DNA from: Orlajensenia sp037404875
GTDB lineage: Bacteria; Actinomycetota; Actinomycetes; Actinomycetales; Microbacteriaceae
NCBI RefSeq assembly: GCF_037404875.1
Contig: NZ_JBBELO010000028.1
Span: 1 to 64,000 of the forward strand
Length of the DNA stretch: 64,000 nucleotides
Direction: 5' to 3'
Part shown: positions 45,221 through 54,543 of the stretch, in pieces
How the letters are laid out: every line of letters begins with the position of its first letter
Numbering within the stretch: the first letter of the stretch is position 1
The notes under the pieces: generated by a model
Told to the model about the DNA's origin: nothing
Databases searched by the model: none
The model's input: the letters and a program-made list of their open reading frames with translations, nothing else
Position numbers and translations under genes: made by a program

Positions 45221-46018
45221 TCACATCCCCAGAACGAGCACCAGCATCCCGTTGTAGACGACGTGGGCGATGATCGCGCCGCCGATGCGCCCGGTGAGCG
45301 CGGTCAGCACCCCGACCGCCAGACCGAAGATCAGCGTCGCGACACCCACCACCACGGCGCTCTGCCAGATGAGCAGCGACGTCGTCGCCACGTGCAGCAG
45401 CGAGAATACGATCGACGTCACCACGACAGCGAGCCACGGGATGCGCGGCACGAACCCGGTACGCGTCGGCGGCACGAGAGCGTTGTCGTCGGCTGCAGCA
45501 TCCGCCCCCGAACCCGTCAAACGCGCCGTGGCCCGGGTCAGCGCGCGTTGCATCAGCCCGCGAAAGTACACCTCTTCTATGAAGGGAGCGATCAACACGG
45601 GAGCCAGCAGGCCGCCGAACAGCCACCAGAAATCGTTGGCAGGCTCTCCGAATGACAGGTTGCCCTGCAAACCCCCGTACACCGCGATCTCCACAATCGT
45701 CGCGATGGCGCGCAGCACCAGCCCCAGGCCCACGCCCCAGAGCAGGTCGAGCCAGGTGAAGCGCAGCCCGAAGTCGCGCACGAGCGACCCGGTTCCGCGG
45801 GCGAAGCACGCCCACAGCGCCACCGCCATGAGCGGCACCCACACCACCGCGTACGAGAGCACCAGAGCGGCCGGCCCCGACATCACAACGGTGCGCGTGA
45901 GCGCGCCGAGCGCCCACACGCCGAGCAGTGCGAGCAGCACACCGACGGATGCGGTGCCGACCCCCCAGTGCGGGTCACGTGGGGTCGGCGCGGCTGCGGG
46001 CATCCGGTGTTCGCTCAC
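45221..46018 (-). CDS. CPBP-family intramembrane metalloprotease
   Basis: 265 residues, GTG start with TACGCT seven bases upstream. Six to eight membrane segments. The catalytic motifs of the CPBP/Abi family are present: FIEEVYFRGLMQ (EExxxR), SIVFSLLHV and IIAHVVYNGML, supplying the glutamates and histidines of the active site. Members process prenylated or membrane proteins or protect against bacteriocins; the target here is unknown. It ends within the R1 array and is divergent from the exopolysaccharide cluster. Confidence 0.9.
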   Translation of the reverse strand: MSEHRMPAAAPTPRDPHWGVGTASVGVLLALLGVWALGALTRTVVMSGPAALVLSYAVVWVPLMAVALWACFARGTGSLVRDFGLRFTWLDLLWGVGLGLVLRAIATIVEIAVYGGLQGNLSFGEPANDFWWLFGGLLAPVLIAPFIEEVYFRGLMQRALTRATARLTGSGADAAADDNALVPPTRTGFVPRIPWLAVVVTSIVFSLLHVATTSLLIWQSAVVVGVATLIFGLAVGVLTALTGRIGGAIIAHVVYNGMLVLVLGM

Positions 46019-46100
46019 GCCCGCAAGCGTATCGGGGCGTCTCGCGACGCAGTGGGGCGCCGGGCGGCCCGGAGGAACTGTGGCAACATGAACTGTTGGA

Positions 46101-46116
46101 TTACCGGGGGACGGAA
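46101..46116 (+). promoter_or_regulatory. CGGGGGAC motif just before the exopolysaccharide cluster
   Basis: TTACCGGGGGACGGAA lies ten bases before the GTG of the co-polymerase gene, overlapping its ribosome-site region, and resembles TTTCGGGGGACGGAT at 27428. Either a repressor site or a chance match. Confidence 0.3.
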
Positions 46117-46125
46117 AGGCAATAA

Positions 46126-47523
46126 GTGGAGCTGCGCGATTACATCCGCATCCTGCGCAAGCGCTGGGTGCTCATCGTGCTGCTCACGCTCATCGGGATC
46201 GGTGCTGCTGCGGGGTATTCGCTCGCGAAGACGCCCGAGTACAGCTCGAGCGCGAAGGTCTTCGTGAGCACGAGCGGCGGCGACACGGTGAGCGACCTGC
46301 AGCAGGGCAACACCTTCACCCAGCAGCGGGTGAAGACCTACGCCGACCTGGTCTCCACCCCCATCGTGCTGCTGCCGGTGATCGGCGACCTCGGCCTCAC
46401 CGACAATGCCGACCAGCTCGCCGCGCGGGTGACAGCGAGCGCACCCCTGAACACCACGCTCATCGAGATCGACGTGGTGGATGAAGACCCGGCCAAGGCC
46501 GCGCAGATCGCCACGGCAGTCAGCGAGAGCCTCGCCACCACCGTCGAGCAGATCGAGAAGACCACGCCCGAGGGCGACAGCCCCGTTCACCTCACGCTGG
46601 TGCAGCACGCGTCGGTTCCGCAGAAGCCCACGAGCCCGAACGTTCCGCTGAACATCGCGCTCGGCGCCCTCATCGGCCTCGCGCTCGGCATCGGCGTGGC
46701 CGTGCTGCGCGAGACGCTCGACACCCGCATCCGCAACGAGCGCGACGTCGAGCTCGTGACCGACCGGCCCATCCTGGGCGGCATCGCCTTCGACAGCAAG
46801 GCGGCCGAGCGCCCCCTCATCGTGCACGCCGACCCCAAGAGCCCGCGGGCGGAGTCGTTCCGGACGCTGCGCACCAACCTGCAGTTCCTGGATGCCGGCC
46901 GCGCCGACCGCTCGTTCGTCGTCACCTCGAGCATCGAGAGCGAGGGCAAGAGCACCACCGCGGCCAACCTCGCCATCGCGCTCGGCGACGCCGGAGCGCG
47001 GGTGCTGCTCGTCGACGCCGACCTGCGCCGCCCCAAGGTCGCCGACTACATGGGACTCGAGGGCAGCGCCGGCCTGACCGACGTGCTCATCGGCCGCGCG
47101 AGCGCCGACGACGTCATCCAGAAGTGGGGACGCACGCATCTCTACGTGCTTCCGGCCGGCCGCATCCCCCCGAACCCGAGCGAGCTGCTCGGTTCCACGG
47201 CGATGTTCTCGCTCATCAACCAGCTCGGCCACACCTTCGACGTCGTCATCTACGACGCGCCGCCCCTGCTTCCCGTCACGGATGCCGCCATCCTCGCCCG
47301 CAGCGTCGGGGGAGCCCTTGTGGTCGTGGCCGCTGGTCGCACCCACAAGAACCAGCTGAAGGGTGCCGTCTCGGCACTCGACAACGTGGGCGCCCCGGTG
47401 TCGGGCATCGTGCTCACAATGCTGCCGACCAAGGGACCGGATGCCTACGGCTACGGCCGCTACGGCTACGAATCCGGCTACGGCTATGAGGCCGACCTCA
47501 AGCCGATGAAAGCGGCCGGCTGA
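46126..47523 (+). CDS. Wzz-type co-polymerase fused to BY-family tyrosine kinase (second copy)
   Basis: 465 residues, GTG preceded by GAAAGG. Membrane segments at about 15-35 and 175-195 enclose the Wzz domain; Walker A SSIESEGKSTT, A' motif LLVDADLRRP and Walker B VVIYDAPP follow. The C-terminus has a classical tyrosine cluster (YGYGRYGYESGYGYE) for autophosphorylation. It is the chain-length and export regulator of the exopolysaccharide genes downstream and is opposed by the phosphatase encoded next. About half its residues by eye are shared with the copy at 28170, whose tail lacks the tyrosine cluster. Confidence 0.94.
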   Translation: MELRDYIRILRKRWVLIVLLTLIGIGAAAGYSLAKTPEYSSSAKVFVSTSGGDTVSDLQQGNTFTQQRVKTYADLVSTPIVLLPVIGDLGLTDNADQLAARVTASAPLNTTLIEIDVVDEDPAKAAQIATAVSESLATTVEQIEKTTPEGDSPVHLTLVQHASVPQKPTSPNVPLNIALGALIGLALGIGVAVLRETLDTRIRNERDVELVTDRPILGGIAFDSKAAERPLIVHADPKSPRAESFRTLRTNLQFLDAGRADRSFVVTSSIESEGKSTTAANLAIALGDAGARVLLVDADLRRPKVADYMGLEGSAGLTDVLIGRASADDVIQKWGRTHLYVLPAGRIPPNPSELLGSTAMFSLINQLGHTFDVVIYDAPPLLPVTDAAILARSVGGALVVVAAGRTHKNQLKGAVSALDNVGAPVSGIVLTMLPTKGPDAYGYGRYGYESGYGYEADLKPMKAAG

Positions 47524-47525
47524 CC

Positions 47526-48131
47526 GTGGCGTGGTCGGGCTACCAGGGAGCGCCGCTGCGCGTTCTCACGGTGTGCACCGGAAACGTCTGCCGGTCACCG
47601 CTGGCTGAGCGCCTGCTCGAGGTGCGCCTCGCCGCCGCCGGCGTGCCCGCCGTTGTCGCGAGCGCCGGAACGGGTGCTCTCGTCGGGGAAGACATGACCG
47701 AGCCGACCGCCGAACTCGTGGCACGCTACGGGGGAGCGCAGCGCCCGCAGCGCGCGCGGCAGCTCACCGTTGCGATGCTCGAGAACGCCGATCTGGTGCT
47801 CACCGCATCCCGCTCTCACCGTGCCGAGGCCGTGAGCGAACTGCCGCGCGCCAACCGGTACGCCTTCACGCTGCGCGAGTTCGCCCGTCTCGCTGAGACC
47901 GCGCGCGCCGAGAACGACTTCGAGATCGAAGACCTCGCCTCGCCGGCCGCGCTCGTGCGTGCCGTCGGAAGCTACCGCGGCTACCTCCCGCCGCTCGCCT
48001 CCCCCGACGATGACGACGTCATCGACCCGTACCGGCGACCGCAGGAGTTCTACGACGAGACCGGCCGCGTGCTCGACGACGCGACGCGGGTCATCGCCTC
48101 CGTTCTGGGAAAGCCGCGCGCCGATGGCTGA
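47526..48131 (+). CDS. low-molecular-weight protein-tyrosine phosphatase (Wzb-like)
   Basis: 201 residues, GTG two bases after the kinase stop. The P-loop CTGNVCRS has the nucleophile Cys17 and Arg23, and the general-acid loop is DVIDPYRRP near residue 165. It would dephosphorylate the tyrosine-rich tail of the adjacent kinase, cycling polymer export. About 40 residues longer than typical enzymes because of an insertion around LREFARLAETARAENDFEIED. Confidence 0.93.
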   Translation: MAWSGYQGAPLRVLTVCTGNVCRSPLAERLLEVRLAAAGVPAVVASAGTGALVGEDMTEPTAELVARYGGAQRPQRARQLTVAMLENADLVLTASRSHRAEAVSELPRANRYAFTLREFARLAETARAENDFEIEDLASPAALVRAVGSYRGYLPPLASPDDDDVIDPYRRPQEFYDETGRVLDDATRVIASVLGKPRADG

Positions 48132-49110
48132 GCGTCGCCCCTTGAAGCTCACGGGTGCGCGGCCCCCGCTGGCGATCAAGCCGCCGCGTCGGCCGGTCGG
48201 ATCGCTGCGGCTCTGGTCCGCCATCGCCATCGTCGTGCTGCTCGGTATCGACATCGTGTTGGTCGGCACTGCCCTGGCCGGCCCGACGGCGCCCGTGCCC
48301 ACCGATACTCCCCGGCAGTTCACCTCGACGCCCACGCCGACGGATGCCCCGGCGAGCACACCGTCGCCGACCGCGACTGACCAGCCGGGGGCGGCGCCGG
48401 CCGGCTCCAAGCCGTCGCTCACGCTGCTCGCCGCCGTCGATGACACGGATGCGTGGCGTGCCACCCCCGGAAACTGCGGTGGCGACGACGCCGTCATCGA
48501 GAGCAGCAACGATGGTGGCGACTCGTGGCAAGCGCATCCCACCCGTGACGCCGCCATCCACGAGGTGCTCTCTCTGCAGGCCGTCAGCGCCACGACGGCA
48601 TTCGTCGTGGCCAAGGCCGGGCCCGATTGCGCCGTGGGCTTCTATCGCACGTTCTCGTCGGGCGTCACCTGGGAAGAGGATGCGGCCGACTTCGACGACC
48701 GGAGCTACCTCGACCCGGCCGACGCCGGCAAGGTGGTGCTGAACGGCAACGCCCAAGCGGCCCCGTGTCCGGCGCCCCGGCAGCTTGCCCAGACCGATGG
48801 TCTCGTCGCGGTGCTCTGCGACGGCTCGATCGCCCTGGCGACGGATGCCGACACCCCGAGCTGGCGCACCATCGACGCCCCGAACGCGGTGGCTTTGTCG
48901 GCCGACGCCGGCCGCCTGACGGTGGCTCGCACAGCCGACGGCTCGTGCCCCACGGTCTCGATCACGAGCATCGCGGCGACGGACGAGCGCTTGGCCGCCG
49001 CGACGGCCTGTGCCCCGGGCGACAAGGCTCCCGCATCCGTCGCCCTGACCACCCGTGACAACACAACCTGGCTGCAGCAAGACGCCGCTACAGCACTAAT
49101 CGCCCCCTGA
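48124..49110 (+). CDS. membrane-anchored extracellular protein, unknown function
   Basis: 328 residues, ATG overlapping the phosphatase stop by eight bases. A cytoplasmic basic stretch (1-28) is followed by one membrane segment at about 30-53 (WSAIAIVVLLGIDIVLVGTAL), a Pro/Thr/Ser/Ala linker (54-98), and an extracellular domain with blades reminiscent of BNR/sialidase repeats (IESSNDGGDSWQAH, FYRTFSSGVTWEED) and six cysteines. No enzyme motif recognised. Position in the operon suggests a surface partner of the co-polymerase. Confidence 0.75.
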   Translation: MAERRPLKLTGARPPLAIKPPRRPVGSLRLWSAIAIVVLLGIDIVLVGTALAGPTAPVPTDTPRQFTSTPTPTDAPASTPSPTATDQPGAAPAGSKPSLTLLAAVDDTDAWRATPGNCGGDDAVIESSNDGGDSWQAHPTRDAAIHEVLSLQAVSATTAFVVAKAGPDCAVGFYRTFSSGVTWEEDAADFDDRSYLDPADAGKVVLNGNAQAAPCPAPRQLAQTDGLVAVLCDGSIALATDADTPSWRTIDAPNAVALSADAGRLTVARTADGSCPTVSITSIAATDERLAAATACAPGDKAPASVALTTRDNTTWLQQDAATALIAP

Positions 49111-49120
49111 TCCCGCGCAC

Positions 49121-49470
49121 CCTTACCCTGTCGAAGGAGTTCGCTGAGCCTGTCGAAGCGCCGCGCCTGCCCCTCCCGCTCAACCACCCCGTTCCCTGAG
49201 CCTGTCGAAGGGCCGTTCCCAGCCCTCCCGCTCAACCACCCGCTCCCTGAGCCTGTCGAAGGGCCGTTCCCAGCCCTCCGGCTCAGCCACCCTGCACCCT
49301 AAGCCCGTCGAAGGGCCGCGCCATGCCCACCCGCTCACCACCCGCTCCCTGACCCTGTCGAAGGGCCGTTCCCAGCCCTCCCGCTCAGCCACCCGTTCCC
49401 TGAGCCTGTCGAAGGGCCGCAACACCCCCTCCCGCTCAGCCACGCGTTCCCTGAGCCTGTCGAAGGGCCG
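49121..49470. repeat. R1 array, about eight direct copies
   Basis: CCTGAGCCTGTCGAAGGGCC and variants (CCTAAGCCCGTCGAAGGG, CCTGACCCTGTCGAAGGG) recur from 49121 to 49470, spacing near 60 bases, with spacers containing CCCTCCCGCTCAGCCACC. Several copies are more mutated than in other arrays. Confidence 0.88.
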
Positions 49471-49807
49471 CAACACCCCCTCCCACTGGGGCAGCAAAAC
49501 TGACGCTCCGTCACTCCATGCAGACGTAACCTTAATCCGACCTCGTGCACTTGGGGTGGCATTAGCGTCGCCCTCGGCCACCGCATCCGGCGCCTGCTCG
49601 GGAGCTGAACCCAAGCTCGTCGAGCCGCAACTGTTGCGCGGCTGGACGATCGCCGGCGGCGTACCCTGAGCCTGAAGTAGGTCAATGCCCCACAAGGTGG
49701 GGCGTCGGCACGGGCTCCGGTGTCGGCGGCAACATATCTGCGAAGCTAAACTCAAATACCGGTCGACGCGCACCAGTCGTCTGTACACCGTGGGGAAATC
49801 AAACGTA
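49471..49807 (+). other. non-coding leader region of the polysaccharide cluster
   Basis: About 340 bases without a gene. It contains possible -10 hexamers (TAGCGT at 49565, TAAACT at 49748) and a perfect seven-base stem GCCCCAC/GTGGGGC with loop AAG at 49687-49703, about 100 bases before the priming transferase start. GC content is lower than in the flanks. It probably carries the main promoter of the glycosyltransferase operon. Confidence 0.4.
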
Positions 49808-51277
49808 ATGGTCATCGAAAAAGCGCGTATGAACGCCCGCTCGGTGACCGACTGGCGTCGCGGTTACATGCATCGGCTGGCGGCAACGGACGCGCTCGTT
49901 CTCATCTGGGTGGTGTTCGGAGCTCAGATCTTCTGGCTCGGCTTCGACCGTGAGGCGAGCGGGTTCAGTGGTTCCCGTGGTGACCTCGCGGTCAGCTACA
50001 CGATCGTGTCCGTCGTGCTCATCGGTGCGTGGATGCTTGTGCTGCGCGTGTTCGGAACACGCGGCTACCGGGTCATCGGCGCCGGGTCGCAGGAGTATCG
50101 CCTGGTCGTAAACGCTTCGATCTGGCTCTTCGGCATCGTCGCGATCGTCGCCTTCCTCGTGAAGCTCGACCTTGCGCGCGGATACATTCTTATCGCCTTC
50201 CCACTGGGTATCGCAGTGCTGATCTTCTCGCGCTGGCTCTGGCGACAGTGGCTTCGAGTGCAACGCCAGCAAGGGCGGTTCAGTTCCACGGTGGTGCTGG
50301 TCGGCTCCGCCCGATCCTCCGCTGCCATCGCCCGCCAATTGAAGCGTGTGCCGGACGCCGGTTACAGAGTCGTGGGTGCCTGCGTCGACGGCGCTCAGGA
50401 GTCAGAGGTGCTCATGGAGCTTGGAATTCCCGTCCTCGGGGGAATCGCTCAGGCTCTCCCAGCCCTTGAGTCGAGCGGAGCCGACACCCTCGTGATCACG
50501 AGTTCCGATGAGCTCCCGCCCGAGCGGGTGCGGGAGCTCAGTTGGGGCCTGGAGCCCGGCCGGCAGCACTTGGTCGTCGCGCCGAGCTTGGTCGACATCG
50601 GTGGCCCTCGCATCCACACCCGGCCTGTGGCGGGCCTGCCATTGATCCACGTGGAGACGCCGACCTACGAAGGCCGCAAGCACTTCGCCAAGCGCACATT
50701 CGATGTCGTCGGGTCAGCCTTGCTACTCCTCCTTCTTTCGCCGGTGTTCCTCCTGATCGCCGTCGCCGTCAAAGTGACAAGTCCAGGCCCGGTCTTCTAC
50801 AGGCAGGAGCGCATCGGTCTTAACGAGAAGCCGTTCGCCATGCTGAAGTTCCGATCGATGACGGTTGGGGCGGATGCTCAATTGCGCGACTTGCTTGAGG
50901 CCCAGGGCACTCACGGCACACCGCTTTTCAAAGTGAAGAACGATCCGCGCCTGACGCGCATCGGTGGCTTTCTCCGCACCTATTCGCTCGACGAACTGCC
51001 CCAGTTGCTCAATGTGTTCATCGGCAACATGAGTCTGGTCGGCCCTCGGCCTCAACGTGAAGGTGAGGTTGAGCTCTATGATTCCGCTGCTCGTCGCCGA
51101 CTGCTGGTTCAGCCGGGCATGACCGGCCTCTGGCAGGTCAGTGGACGGTCTTCGCTCTCGTGGGAAGATGCGATGCGCCTCGACCTGTATTACGTCGAGA
51201 ACTGGTCTTTGACTGGAGACATTGTGATCCTCTGGAGAACCGCCCGAGCCGTGACTGCTGGCGACGGGGCGTTCTGA
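49808..51277 (+). CDS. polyprenyl-phosphate sugar phosphotransferase (priming enzyme)
   Basis: 489 residues from ATG 49808 (a later ATG at 49829 is possible). Four N-terminal membrane segments, a nucleotide-binding-like central domain (SSTVVLVGSARSSAAIARQLKR), a fifth membrane segment, and the C-terminal bacterial sugar transferase domain from about residue 300: FAKRTFDVVGSALLLLLLSP, FYRQERIGLNEKPFAMLKFRSM, DELPQLLNVFIGNMSLVGPRP and PGMTGLWQVSGRS. This is the WcaJ/WbaP type that starts repeat-unit assembly on undecaprenyl phosphate. Confidence 0.95.
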   Translation: MVIEKARMNARSVTDWRRGYMHRLAATDALVLIWVVFGAQIFWLGFDREASGFSGSRGDLAVSYTIVSVVLIGAWMLVLRVFGTRGYRVIGAGSQEYRLVVNASIWLFGIVAIVAFLVKLDLARGYILIAFPLGIAVLIFSRWLWRQWLRVQRQQGRFSSTVVLVGSARSSAAIARQLKRVPDAGYRVVGACVDGAQESEVLMELGIPVLGGIAQALPALESSGADTLVITSSDELPPERVRELSWGLEPGRQHLVVAPSLVDIGGPRIHTRPVAGLPLIHVETPTYEGRKHFAKRTFDVVGSALLLLLLSPVFLLIAVAVKVTSPGPVFYRQERIGLNEKPFAMLKFRSMTVGADAQLRDLLEAQGTHGTPLFKVKNDPRLTRIGGFLRTYSLDELPQLLNVFIGNMSLVGPRPQREGEVELYDSAARRRLLVQPGMTGLWQVSGRSSLSWEDAMRLDLYYVENWSLTGDIVILWRTARAVTAGDGAF

Positions 51278-51281
51278 CGCG

Positions 51282-52412
51282 ATGAGTTCTCCCTTCTCTT
51301 GGCCGGCGGTCGGCGTCGCCGTCGCCGGTGGCGCGGTTTTCGCACTGGGGATCGTTTTGCCTCGCCTTCAGCTCCGCGCGGAGACGCGACGCGGCCGATC
51401 GACGGCGTCGACTCCGCAGGTCCTTCCGCCCCGGCCATCCATCGACGTGATTGTTCCCTCATATCTCGAGACGGCGACGATCGGACCGACTGTGAGACGT
51501 CTGAGGGATGCGCTGAGGGAGTACCCCGGTCCCTCCACGATCACTGTTGTCGCGAGTGATGAGGCGACGGGTGACGCTGCCGTGGAGGCGGATGCCGACC
51601 GGGTGATCCGCTTGGAGCGATCTGGGAAGCCGCATGCCTCCGCCGTTGGCGCAGCAGCATCCAGTGCCGATGTGTTGGTCTTCACAGATGCGAACTGCGA
51701 GATCCAGCCGCAACGTTGGCCCAGCATCGTGGTCGAAGAGCTCACGCGTTGGCATCTCGTCTCGGGCAACAAGACGGAGCGGGGCACGCGGGAAGCGCTC
51801 TTCTGGCAACTCGAGGCGTCAACGAAGCAAAGACTCTCTGAAGCCGTGGGCACACTCAGTGTGGTCGGCGAGTTGATCGCCATTCGCCGAGCGGACTACC
51901 GGCCGACGCCGCCGGGGATTGTTGTCGATGACCTATGGCTTGCGGCCCAATTGGTCTTCGAAGGAAAGCGGGTTGGCGTATCGGATCTACTGCAGACTGT
52001 GGAGGATCCGGCGTCGAACAAGGACCAATGGGGCAGGCGCGTTCGGATCGCGAAGGGGCTGCTCCGGGAACAATTGCCTCAACTTCGGCTTCTATCCTCG
52101 AGCCCGGAGGGCCGACTCTTCATCGGGCATAAGTTGTATCGGCTGACCGTGGGATGCTTTGGGTTCTGGGTTGCAGTGGCAGCCGCCGGTGTCTCTTCCT
52201 GGCCCATTAGTCTCGTCCTTTATGCAGGCGTCCTAGGCTGTGCCGTCACGTACTCGGGTCGCGTGATGCCTCGTGCTTCACTCGGATTACCCATTTCGGC
52301 GATAGGAATGCAAGCCGTTCCGGTTGCGGCGCTATATTCATTGATTCGAGACCGGTTCCGATCCGCTTCATCTGACGCGGAGACCGTCGGTTGGGCAAAG
52401 GTGGAGCGCTGA
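51282..52412 (+). CDS. family 2 glycosyltransferase, membrane-associated
   Basis: 376 residues. A membrane segment at about 8-28, then the GT-A fold: SIDVIVPSYLETATIGPTVRRL, and the metal-binding acidic motif in VLVFTDANCEIQPQRW. Two hydrophobic segments near 295-345 (LTVGCFGFWVAVAAAGVSSW) anchor the C-terminus. It probably adds a sugar or extends the polymer at the cytoplasmic face. Stop overlaps the next start (TGATG). Confidence 0.88.
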   Translation: MSSPFSWPAVGVAVAGGAVFALGIVLPRLQLRAETRRGRSTASTPQVLPPRPSIDVIVPSYLETATIGPTVRRLRDALREYPGPSTITVVASDEATGDAAVEADADRVIRLERSGKPHASAVGAAASSADVLVFTDANCEIQPQRWPSIVVEELTRWHLVSGNKTERGTREALFWQLEASTKQRLSEAVGTLSVVGELIAIRRADYRPTPPGIVVDDLWLAAQLVFEGKRVGVSDLLQTVEDPASNKDQWGRRVRIAKGLLREQLPQLRLLSSSPEGRLFIGHKLYRLTVGCFGFWVAVAAAGVSSWPISLVLYAGVLGCAVTYSGRVMPRASLGLPISAIGMQAVPVAALYSLIRDRFRSASSDAETVGWAKVER

Positions 52413-53596
52413 TGGACGCCGCACCTTGGGTGCTCGTAGTGACGAAGAACGACTATCGGCAGGAACGCGACGGTGGATCAAAACGCGTCGCCGCTGTCGT
52501 CCGAGCTCTCGCGAGCGCGGGATTCGACGTTGAGACCATCGGTGTCCGGCCGTTCGCGTCGTCCGCGGCACGCGCGACAGGGATCGGTTCGTTTTGGCGG
52601 GCTGTGCCCGCAGTCCTTCGAGTGTTTCAGTCGACGATTCGCACGCTCAGTCTTTCAGTGCTCAAATGGTTCAGCATGGTTGCAATCCGTCAGATGGTCG
52701 ACATCACACATCAGCGTCAGAGCAAGCCAACATGGGTAGTCGTAGAGTTCAGCCAATTGGCCACCTACCGCAACGCTCTGCAGTGTGCGGTCGTACTAGA
52801 CATGCACAACCTCGAGTTCGAACTGCTGGACAATTACGCCGCGTCCGAGAGTCGGCCTCTGCAACGCCTTGCGGCTATGTACGAAGCTCGAAGCATGCGA
52901 CGTCTGGAGTCGCGGGTTGGCCGGGAGTTCGACGTTATCTCGGTCGTGAGCTCTCACGACCGCGCTTTGCTGGACCGCTGGACGGATACCGCTGAGTCTC
53001 ACGCCACCCTAGTCACCGCTCCCAACGGAGTGAGCGAGGGGAGCTTTGCATACGAGGGTGGCCGTCGGGACACCGTTGTCTTCGTCGCGCACCTCGGCTG
53101 GCGCCCAAATGTCGATGCCGCCGTGTGGCTGGCTCGAGAGGTGTGGCCTCTCGTGAGAATCCGGAAGCCTACGCTGCGGCTGCAGATCATCGGTCGCTCA
53201 CCCTCGCCAGAGGTCTTGAAGCTGGTTGCCGACGATATCGCTGTCATCCCAGATGTGGAAAGCACCGTGCCGTTCGTGGGTGCCGCTCGCGTCGCAACTG
53301 CCCCGCTTCACGCCGCTGGTGGTACACGCATCAAGATCCTCGAGGCGCTCGCAGCTGGCACGCCTGTGGTTGCCACCTCCTTAGGTGCTCTCGGACTTGA
53401 CGGGCTTGACCCGGAGGCGCTGGTGATCGTTGACGATCCGGCGAAGTTCGCGGAACAGCTGGTCGAAATGGCCGGCAACGAACCTGACCGCTCGCATCTT
53501 CGGGACATCATGGGCCCATATCGGTGGGACACAACACTCTCGCCACTGATCGACGCTCTCGTAGCGAAATCGACGACCGAAAGGTCCGTCGCATGA
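52412..53596 (+). CDS. family 4-type glycosyltransferase
   Basis: 394 residues, GT-B fold. The N-terminal half (VLVVTKNDYRQERDGGSKRVAAVVRAL) holds the acceptor side; the C-terminal half has VVFVAHLGWRPNVDAAVWLAREVWPLV, LQIIGRSPSPEV and the donor-binding GTRIKILEALAAGTPVVATSLG. The retaining transferase is typical of exopolysaccharide clusters. Donor and acceptor unknown. Overlaps genes on both sides by 1-4 bases. Confidence 0.9.
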   Translation: MDAAPWVLVVTKNDYRQERDGGSKRVAAVVRALASAGFDVETIGVRPFASSAARATGIGSFWRAVPAVLRVFQSTIRTLSLSVLKWFSMVAIRQMVDITHQRQSKPTWVVVEFSQLATYRNALQCAVVLDMHNLEFELLDNYAASESRPLQRLAAMYEARSMRRLESRVGREFDVISVVSSHDRALLDRWTDTAESHATLVTAPNGVSEGSFAYEGGRRDTVVFVAHLGWRPNVDAAVWLAREVWPLVRIRKPTLRLQIIGRSPSPEVLKLVADDIAVIPDVESTVPFVGAARVATAPLHAAGGTRIKILEALAAGTPVVATSLGALGLDGLDPEALVIVDDPAKFAEQLVEMAGNEPDRSHLRDIMGPYRWDTTLSPLIDALVAKSTTERSVA

Positions 53597-54543
53597 GAGG
53601 CGACCGCATGTCCGGCAGCGTGCGCGTGGGCGTTGTGATCATCTCGCATAACTCAACAGAATTTCTCGCAGACTGCCTGGAGTCACTTGCAGCAGAGCCG
53701 ATCAACAGGGTGATCGTCTGGGACAACGCCTCTACTCGCGAGCAGGCCAGCGCTTTGTCGATCCTGTGCGAGGGGTATCCGTCGGTGCAGCTCGAACTGA
53801 GTGAGGAGAATGTCGGCTTCGGTCCCGCAGTCAATTCAGCGGCGGCACGACTCCGCGACGCGGGCGAGGTTGACTACCTCTGGATACTGAATCCTGATGT
53901 TGTCGTGCGGGCGGGGGCGTTGGCGCGCCTGGTTCGAACGGCCGTCGACGACGACTGGGCTGTGCTTTCCCCGATGATCGTTCGGAAGGGCCGGCGAGGA
54001 GACGTACGCGTTTGGTACAGCGGGGGCGAACTCCGGGTGCGAGAAGGTCGTTCCCGCCATATTCGCATCGGCGAGCCGCTGTCCCCTGCGGATACCGGGG
54101 TGTCGTCGGTCAGCTTCGTTAGTGGGGCAGCGCCGCTCATCTCCGTTGCGGCGTGGGATCGCCTTGGAGGCTTCCGTGAGGACCTTTTTCTGTACTGCGA
54201 AGACGCCGATCTTTCCTTGCGTGCAACCGAGCACGGGCTGCCTATGGGAGTCGACCGTGAGGCGGTGGTCGAGCATGTCGAAGGCGGGTCTTCGGGTGGA
54301 CACGGACCAGGGCCGACGTTCTATTACTACGTCCAGCGCAATCGGTTCCGCGTCTACGCCGACGCCACTAACACGGTCGGGCTCCTCCTCGGCCGTGGGG
54401 CGATCGAGACGTTCCGCCTGCTCGTGCTCACCCTCCGCCCGGCCGGGAGGAATCGAATCGAAAGTCTCTCATCCTCCGTTCAGGGCTTGATCGCCGGCAT
54501 CAGAGGCGAATCAGGTCCCCGCCCATCGAGGAGCACTCCGTGA
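53593..54543 (+). CDS. family 2 glycosyltransferase (rhamnosyltransferase-like)
   Basis: 316 residues, ATGA overlap with the previous gene. VGVVIISHNSTEFLADCLESL starts the GT-A domain; IVWDNAST, NVGFGPAVN, LWILNPDVVV and FLYCEDADLSLRA are the hallmarks of the WbbL/rhamnosyltransferase type. The sugar is uncertain. Its stop overlaps the next GTG. Confidence 0.92.
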   Translation: MRGDRMSGSVRVGVVIISHNSTEFLADCLESLAAEPINRVIVWDNASTREQASALSILCEGYPSVQLELSEENVGFGPAVNSAAARLRDAGEVDYLWILNPDVVVRAGALARLVRTAVDDDWAVLSPMIVRKGRRGDVRVWYSGGELRVREGRSRHIRIGEPLSPADTGVSSVSFVSGAAPLISVAAWDRLGGFREDLFLYCEDADLSLRATEHGLPMGVDREAVVEHVEGGSSGGHGPGPTFYYYVQRNRFRVYADATNTVGLLLGRGAIETFRLLVLTLRPAGRNRIESLSSSVQGLIAGIRGESGPRPSRSTP